Positions 7,072 to 11,548 of a DNA stretch of 11,548 nucleotides are shown piece after piece; positions within the stretch are counted from its first letter, which is position 1; each line of letters starts with the position of its first letter. Location of the stretch: positions 1-11,548 of the forward strand of contig CAJXLR010000031.1 of assembly GCA_913056425.1 (NCBI GenBank). The letters run 5' to 3'. Under the pieces are notes generated by a model that saw nothing but the letters and a program-made list of their open reading frames with translations, did not search any database and was not told the origin of the DNA. The position numbers and the translations under genes were made by a program. Source of the DNA: an uncultured Bacteroidota bacterium. GTDB lineage: Bacteria > Bacteroidota > Bacteroidia > NS11-12g > UBA9320.

Positions 7072-8937
7072 TTATCTCCGACCTCTCGGGCGGTTGTTTG
7101 TACTTGGTCTAGAACTAGATCTAGTGCTACTTCCGGACGGTCGGGGTGAAGATGTTCTTACACGCGATGACGATCTGGATGGGCTAGACGATCTTGAAGG
7201 TTGTGAAACCCGAGCAGGACTTCTAGTTGGGCTACTTGACCGACTTCTGGTCGAGTAGTTACTTGAGCCAGATGGTCTTGAACTCGGTCGATTTACAGTT
7301 GAGCGATTGCCGGAACCTGTTGACGGTCTTGTAACTCGATTCGATCGAGTTGAACTTCCAGAATTGTAGGAAGGTCTACTGCTTCTCGACGGTGTTTGAT
7401 TATAGCTTGGTCTCGGACGAGTAGTCGGTCGAGCTGAAGGTTGTGTGCGACTTGAACCATTGTAGCTTGGCTGACGACTACTCGAACGTGACCGTGTAGT
7501 TGAAGGTCTTGTTGTGCGAGATGGTGTACTTCGCTGCTGAACACGGTTGTTATTCCCTGTATTCATGCGAGGTGATGTTGATCTCGAAGGTGAGGTAGGA
7601 CGCTGCTGTACTCGATTGGAACCGGAGTTCATTCGAGGACTGGTTGCCGGCCTCGTATTTGACGTACGAGTATTTGTTCGTCTCGGTTGATTTACCGCGC
7701 CCGAGTTTTGTCTTGATGTAACGCTGCCATTTTGATAATTCGGATTTGGAGTGTTTCCGCGCATAGGACGTGTATTGCCATAGTTTGGATTCCCTGTAGA
7801 TGTTCCGGAACCCGAATTCGCAACACCTCCCTGTGGGCGTCTCGTTTGAGTACCGTTATTCCGGGGACTCAATCCTCCACTACCATTTTGAGGTATTCTA
7901 CCTGCCTGTTGTTTTCGAGCTATATTACCATAGTTACCGCCAGAACTGGTTGTCATTTTCTGTCTTCCTTGGCGCTGAGTAGTCACCTGTCTTCCGCGTG
8001 TTGGAGTATTTGTTCCGATTCGCGTTCGAGGTCTATTGACATTTGGATTCGATCGGCCTACACTTCCTCCAGAATTCGGACGATTGACAACTACTGTTCC
8101 TCCGTTATTATTCCAACGAGCACGAGTTCCGTTACGTACGAATCCTCTATTCCCTCGCCATCCCCAATTGTTGTTGTAATTCCAGCGGTTGTATCCCCAT
8201 CCATAGTTGTAATTTGGGTGTCCCCAATTATTCCAACCATATCCCCAGTTATTCCAACCGTAATTGTACGTTGGGTAGCAGGTCCATCCACCATTCCAGC
8301 TATTCCATCCAGGCCCCCAATTATTCCATCGGTTCCAACGGTTCCATCCGTAATCAACTCCGCCATACCATCCACCCCAAGAAGAGTAACCGATATAGAC
8401 ATTGGGTCTATTCCATCTATTCCTCCTGTTGAATCGGTAAGGGTTCCATCCGTAACCATAGCTGTAAAAGTTATTGTAGTAATCCCAATCGTACCAATAT
8501 GGGTCATATCCTCTATACGATCTAGATCTCCAATTTCTTCGAGTGAACCTGTTATCGTCTAGACCGTCGTAGTATCCATCTTCATAACCAAAATCATAAT
8601 AATCATCCCCATTCAACCGGTTGAAGTGTTGCTCGTAAGAAAATCCCTCTGACGCATAGCCTTCAATGGTGTCATCAAAGTCCTGATTCTCGTTGTACAC
8701 ATCATTCAATCGATCATCGTCGTATGTGTCTGTTTTTGTATATGCGCGTTCTACTTTATTAGACTGGTTCACATATGGCTCCGGATTTTGAACAACCGTT
8801 TCCGGCTCATTTACTTCTTCTTCAGATGGAGTATAATAAACATCATCAACAGTTACGTCCTGCGGGCTTGTGCCCTGTAAAGAAGCGCAAGACAGCATTG
8901 TTATGCTTATTGCGAATATGGTAGATAAGGTTTTCAT
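7072..8937 (-). CDS. Low-complexity lipoprotein with acidic, Tyr/Trp/Asn/Gly-rich and Arg/Ser-rich blocks
   Basis: This 621-residue protein has no recognised catalytic domain. Residues 1-17 look like a lipoprotein signal (MKTLSTIFAISITMLSC, Cys17 as the lipid site). The lipobox is slightly unusual, with Met at -3 and Leu at -2. Residues about 18-130 are acidic (DDVYYTPSEEEVNEPE, then DDYYDFGYEDGYYDGLDD). Residues about 131-280 are dominated by Tyr, Trp, Asn, Gly and Arg, including a tandem YGWNNWG pair. Residues about 281-621 are rich in Arg, Ser, Thr, Pro, Asn and Gln, with Lys almost absent, ending RPRGRR. I see no acidic surface-export signal just after Cys17, so a periplasm-facing location is as likely as the surface. 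Flavobacterial proteins with a DVYY(S/T)P segment are often hypothetical or mislabelled vitellogenin. It probably forms an operon with the FadL-like gene. Only one long frame here carries a signal peptide, which supports it as the coding frame. Confidence 0.8.
   Translation of the reverse strand: MKTLSTIFAISITMLSCASLQGTSPQDVTVDDVYYTPSEEEVNEPETVVQNPEPYVNQSNKVERAYTKTDTYDDDRLNDVYNENQDFDDTIEGYASEGFSYEQHFNRLNGDDYYDFGYEDGYYDGLDDNRFTRRNWRSRSYRGYDPYWYDWDYYNNFYSYGYGWNPYRFNRRNRWNRPNVYIGYSSWGGWYGGVDYGWNRWNRWNNWGPGWNSWNGGWTCYPTYNYGWNNWGYGWNNWGHPNYNYGWGYNRWNYNNNWGWRGNRGFVRNGTRARWNNNGGTVVVNRPNSGGSVGRSNPNVNRPRTRIGTNTPTRGRQVTTQRQGRQKMTTSSGGNYGNIARKQQAGRIPQNGSGGLSPRNNGTQTRRPQGGVANSGSGTSTGNPNYGNTRPMRGNTPNPNYQNGSVTSRQNSGAVNQPRRTNTRTSNTRPATSPRMNSGSNRVQQRPTSPSRSTSPRMNTGNNNRVQQRSTPSRTTRPSTTRSRSSSRQPSYNGSSRTQPSARPTTRPRPSYNQTPSRSSRPSYNSGSSTRSNRVTRPSTGSGNRSTVNRPSSRPSGSSNYSTRSRSSSPTRSPARVSQPSRSSSPSRSSSRVRTSSPRPSGSSTRSSSRPSTNNRPRGRR
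8221..8262 (-). repeat. Tandem 21-base repeat (two copies) encoding YGWNNWG twice
   Basis: Bases 8221-8241 and 8242-8262 are adjacent 21-base units identical at 19 of 21 positions. In the lipoprotein frame each encodes YGWNNWG (residues 226-239). Looser copies of WNRWN and WNNWG occur nearby (residues about 198-208), which suggests that the aromatic block grew by small duplications. Confidence 0.75.
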
Positions 8938-8979
8938 AGGCGTAGGATAAATCTAACAATTAATGTGAGGTAGAAATTC

Positions 8980-8987
8980 TAACTTTG
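8980..8987 (+). promoter_or_regulatory. Bacteroidota -7 promoter element (TAACTTTG) upstream of proS
   Basis: TAACTTTG matches TAnnTTTG exactly and ends 44 bases before the proS ATG. No convincing -33 TTG is visible. This would drive the proS, DUF2007 and radical SAM genes. The opposite lipoprotein gene has only a 7-of-8 match, TAGATTTA (complement of 8948-8955), very close to its ATG, which I do not call. Confidence 0.55.
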
Positions 8988-9031
8988 TCCCCTCATAATA
9001 GTAGAACCAATAAGTATTCCACAACGTTTTT

Positions 9032-10510
9032 ATGGCCTTTGAGAAAGTAACGAGAGAACAAGATTATTCCAAGTGGTACAACAATTTAGTCGTTAACGCC
9101 GATTTAGCTGAAAACTCAGGTGTTCGAGGTTGCATGGTTATTAAACCTTATGGGTTTGCAATATGGGAACGTATGCAACGCGAGCTCGACCGTATGTTTA
9201 AAGAAACGGGACACGAGAACGCTTACTTTCCGCTGTTTGTGCCCAAAAGTTTATTTGAAGCAGAGGAAAAAAATGCTGAAGGCTTTGCCAAAGAGTGCGC
9301 TGTAGTTACGCACTACAGACTCAAGAACAACCCAGATGAGGAAGGAAAGCTTATGGTTGATCCCGAAGCACGTTTGGAAGAAGAACTCGTAGTTCGCCCA
9401 ACGAGTGAGGCTATCATATGGAATACCTATAAAGGCTGGATTCAATCGTACAGAGACCTTCCGATTTTAGTGAACCAATGGGCAAACGTTGTTCGATGGG
9501 AGATGAGAACTCGATTGTTCTTAAGAACAGCTGAATTCCTTTGGCAAGAGGGGCATACTGCGCATGCAACTAAACAAGAAGCGATTGAGGAAACCACTCA
9601 AATGCTTGATGTTTATGCCGAGTTTGCCGAGAATTATATGGGAATACCGGTAATCAAAGGGGTGAAAACAGAAAATGAACGTTTTGCGGGTGCGGACGAC
9701 ACCTATTGTATTGAAGGACTAATGCAAGACGGGAAAGCGTTGCAGATGGGAACGTCTCACTTCCTTGGTCAGAACTTTGCCAAAGCATTTGACGTAAAAT
9801 ACACTACGAGAGAAGGCAAGCAAGAATATGTATGGGCTACGAGTTGGGGAGTATCAACTCGACTCATGGGTGCCTTGATTATGACGCATAGTGATGATGA
9901 AGGTCTGGTTTTACCTCCAAATCTTGCCCCAATACAGGTTGTAATCGTGCCTATATATAAAGGTGAGGAGCAGCTAGAGCAAATTAGAGAGAAAGCAGAA
10001 ACAATTCAGAACGAACTGCGTGCAAAAGGTATTACAGTCAAGTTTGATGACAGGGACACGCACAAGCCAGGCTGGAAGTTTGCAGAATGGGAGCTCAAAG
10101 GTGTACCGGTACGCATAGCCATGGGACCACGTGATTTAGCAAATGGAACTGTTGAAGTTGCTCGTCGTGATACCAAAGAGAAAGAAGTATTGAAACTTGA
10201 AGATCTTGGGAACAAAGTAGAACATCTGCTAACGGCTATTCAAGACAATCTATATCTCAAAGCAAAAACCTTCCGAGATGACCACATTACAAACGTGGAT
10301 ACGTGGGACGAATTCAAGGATGTACTTGAGAATAAAACCGGTTTTGTATCGGCACATTGGGACGGAACAGGTGAAACGGAAGATAAGATCAAGGAAGAGA
10401 CTAAAGCCACCATCCGATGTATCCCTTTTGACCAAAGCAAAGAAGAAGGCAAATGCGTATATTCGGGGAAACCCTCAAAGGGGAGAGTCCTCTTTGCCAA
10501 AGCTTATTAA
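9032..10510 (+). CDS. proS: Proline--tRNA ligase, short archaeal/eukaryote-like type
   Basis: This cytosolic class II aminoacyl-tRNA synthetase attaches proline to tRNA(Pro) using ATP. Its 492 residues match the short form without the bacterial editing insertion. The core has motif 1 (GCMVIKPYGFAIWERMQREL, 33-52), motif 2 with the proline-site segment VVRPTSEAIIW (120-130) and RWEMRTRLFLRTAEFLWQEG (155-174), and motif 3 in SWGVSTRLMGALIM (271-284). The anticodon-binding domain spans about 300-400 (KFDDRDTHKPGWKFAEWELKG). A C-terminal extension ends in the typical FAKAY. Where thermophilic relatives have a four-cysteine zinc site, this protein has HWDGTGET and CVYSG, with only Cys463 and Cys475 in that part, so the zinc site appears lost. 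The ATG at 9032 lies 44 bases after a -7 element. The DUF2007 gene follows 3 bases after the stop. Confidence 0.97.
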   Translation: MAFEKVTREQDYSKWYNNLVVNADLAENSGVRGCMVIKPYGFAIWERMQRELDRMFKETGHENAYFPLFVPKSLFEAEEKNAEGFAKECAVVTHYRLKNNPDEEGKLMVDPEARLEEELVVRPTSEAIIWNTYKGWIQSYRDLPILVNQWANVVRWEMRTRLFLRTAEFLWQEGHTAHATKQEAIEETTQMLDVYAEFAENYMGIPVIKGVKTENERFAGADDTYCIEGLMQDGKALQMGTSHFLGQNFAKAFDVKYTTREGKQEYVWATSWGVSTRLMGALIMTHSDDEGLVLPPNLAPIQVVIVPIYKGEEQLEQIREKAETIQNELRAKGITVKFDDRDTHKPGWKFAEWELKGVPVRIAMGPRDLANGTVEVARRDTKEKEVLKLEDLGNKVEHLLTAIQDNLYLKAKTFRDDHITNVDTWDEFKDVLENKTGFVSAHWDGTGETEDKIKEETKATIRCIPFDQSKEEGKCVYSGKPSKGRVLFAKAY

Positions 10511-10513
10511 TAC

Positions 10514-10729
10514 ATGGAAAACTTCATCCTACTCGACACATTTCACACAAGCATTGAGGCTCACAATGTCAAAAATCACTTAGAGTCGTATGGCATCCCC
10601 GCTGAGGTTATAGGTGAAATCAGTTCCATGAGTTACAACTTTTTCACACAGAGTAATGGAGGAATAAGACTTTATGTTCACAAAGACCATGAAGAGGCTG
10701 CGCGTAAACTAATGGAAAAATCGAGCTAA
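10514..10729 (+). CDS. DUF2007 family small protein (putative signal transducing protein)
   Basis: This 71-residue protein resembles DUF2007 (Pfam name 'putative signal transducing protein'). Members pair a short strand with a helix scanning motif, seen here as FILLDTFHTSIEAHNVKNHL, then ESYGIPAEVIGE, then GGIRLYVHKDHEEAARKLME. It has no signal peptide and no membrane segment, so it is presumably cytosolic. The fold resembles GlnB-like or ACT-like small ligand-binding modules, but no ligand is known and I infer none. Its ATG lies 3 bases after the proS stop and its TAA ends 1 base before the next gene's GTG, so it is translationally close to both. The family call rests on pattern recognition without a profile search. 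Confidence 0.75.
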   Translation: MENFILLDTFHTSIEAHNVKNHLESYGIPAEVIGEISSMSYNFFTQSNGGIRLYVHKDHEEAARKLMEKSS

Positions 10730-10730
10730 C

Positions 10731-11548
10731 GTGCTTCAATACCGGATTAAAGATGCGCTGCCCGCATTACGTGTACTAACATTGCCGAGGGTAGTCAATG
10801 CATCTAGAATATTATTATCTTATTTCAAATCCAAATGGACTGGGACGTATGCCCATCGCGGCCTACCCATTTCAGTAAGTATAGAGCCCACAACCTCATG
10901 TAATCTGAGATGTCCGCAATGTCCTTCCGGTTTAAGAGCTTTCACACGTGATACCGGAATGTTGGACGTCGATTTAAATCGTAAGATTATAGACGAACTG
11001 CATAAAACACTTTGTTACATTACCTATTACTTTCAGGGTGAGCCGTACTTGAATCGTGACTTTTTAAAAATGGTTCGATACGCGACTGACCATAAAATTT
11101 TTACGGCTACGAGTACAAATGCACACTATCTAACACCAGAGGTGTGCGAGGAAACTATTGCATCGGGTCTGTCAAAACTGATTATTTCAATAGACGGTAT
11201 AGACCAAGATAGCTATTCAAAGTATCGCGTGGGTGGACAATTACAAAAGGTTCTTGATGGGACCAAAAACTTGGTTGCAGCGAAGAAGTCTAAAGGTCGA
11301 GGACCAATAATCGTATGGCAGTTTATTGTGTTCCGGCACAATGAAGATCAGCTCGAGTCCATCGAAGCGTTAGCCAAAGAATACGGGGTAGATCAGCTCG
11401 ACATCAAAACGGCTCAAGTGTATGATTTCGAGACAAATACTGAACTCATACCTAAGAATGAGAAATACTCGCGGTATAAACTCAGCAAGAAGAGTGCAGC
11501 CATAAAAAACAAGTTGCTCAATCACTGCTGGCGGCTGTGGCACAGTTG
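10731..11548 (+). CDS. Radical SAM/SPASM domain protein, 3' partial
   Basis: The frame is open from the GTG at 10731 to the right edge (272 whole codons). It encodes a radical S-adenosylmethionine enzyme. The cluster motif CNLRCPQCPSG has Cys57, Cys61 and Cys64 in the required CxxxCxxC spacing, preceded by ISVSIEPTTS. Downstream are YFQGEPYLN (the GGEP-type SAM-binding position) and LIISIDGID. The visible end, HCWRLWHS, matches the entry to a SPASM domain, which would bind auxiliary Fe-S clusters beyond the window. SPASM enzymes modify peptides or proteins or act in cofactor synthesis. The substrate here is unknown, and no precursor peptide gene is visible upstream. The GTG directly follows the DUF2007 stop (TAA, C, GTG). 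A TAA in this frame at 10710-10712 limits any upstream extension, and the N-terminal VLQYRIKDALPALRVL leads smoothly into the conserved domain. Confidence 0.9.
   Translation, partial: MLQYRIKDALPALRVLTLPRVVNASRILLSYFKSKWTGTYAHRGLPISVSIEPTTSCNLRCPQCPSGLRAFTRDTGMLDVDLNRKIIDELHKTLCYITYYFQGEPYLNRDFLKMVRYATDHKIFTATSTNAHYLTPEVCEETIASGLSKLIISIDGIDQDSYSKYRVGGQLQKVLDGTKNLVAAKKSKGRGPIIVWQFIVFRHNEDQLESIEALAKEYGVDQLDIKTAQVYDFETNTELIPKNEKYSRYKLSKKSAAIKNKLLNHCWRLWHS

Noticed and set aside
8091..8507. 138-codon frame on the - strand in another frame of the lipoprotein gene, rich in Gly, Thr, Ile and Asp.
   Set aside because: It is a frame shadow of the repetitive Trp/Asn/Gly codons. Repeats keep alternative frames open.
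7732..8562. Long open frame (276 codons) on the + strand, antisense to the lipoprotein gene.
   Set aside because: Its product is a Ser/Ile/Val/Pro-rich string that mirrors the low-complexity opposite strand. It has no signal peptide or domain, and the - strand frame has a clean lipoprotein start and operon context.
8948..8955. TAGATTTA on the - strand as a -7 element for the lipoprotein gene.
   Set aside because: It has a mismatch at the key final G and would leave a leader of only a few bases before the ATG.
10690..11548. A precursor peptide gene for the radical SAM/SPASM enzyme, making a RiPP cluster.
   Set aside because: The only small gene next to it is the DUF2007 protein, which has no leader or core features of a modified peptide. 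Downstream sequence is not available.

Overview
The window looks like chromosomal DNA from a marine-type Bacteroidota, probably Flavobacteriales. Three observations support this. Two predicted secreted proteins end in type IX secretion system (T9SS) sorting domains, one type B (gliding-motility C-terminal type) and one type A. Three gene starts are preceded by the Bacteroidota sigma-factor -7 element TAnnTTTG, and clear Shine-Dalgarno sites are absent. The gene content also fits, with a short proline--tRNA ligase, an Nfu protein and a FadL-like barrel. The genus cannot be fixed from the sequence alone. I see no insertion sequence, phage gene, CRISPR array, tRNA or rRNA. The genes are packed tightly, with no gene-free gap over about 150 bases.

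Layout, left to right. (1) The 3' part of a large UvrD-type helicase with a C-terminal RecB/AddB-type iron-sulfur nuclease runs off the left edge on the + strand. (2) An Nfu-type Fe-S carrier follows on the + strand behind its own promoter. (3) A 642-residue T9SS type B secreted protein lies on the - strand, convergent with nfu, with 1 base between the stops. (4) A small cysteine-containing T9SS type A protein on the + strand diverges from it across a shared intergenic region of about 148 bases. (5) An OmpP1/FadL-like outer membrane barrel (- strand) is convergent with it, with 2 bases between the stops. It lies 28 bases downstream of (6), a 621-residue lipoprotein of extreme composition, and the two probably form one operon. 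(7) On the + strand, proS, a DUF2007 protein and a radical SAM/SPASM protein follow with gaps of 3 and 1 bases, as one apparent operon. The last gene is cut off by the right edge.

Functional themes are DNA break processing and Fe-S supply on the left, cell-envelope and secreted proteins in the middle, and translation plus a radical SAM enzyme of unknown substrate on the right. The nuclease domain and the radical SAM enzyme would both be Fe-S clients. That link to nfu is only thematic. The least explained item is the block-structured lipoprotein (acidic, then Tyr/Trp/Asn/Gly-rich, then Arg/Ser/Thr/Pro-rich) and its pairing with a FadL-like barrel. No clearly new multi-gene system is demonstrated.
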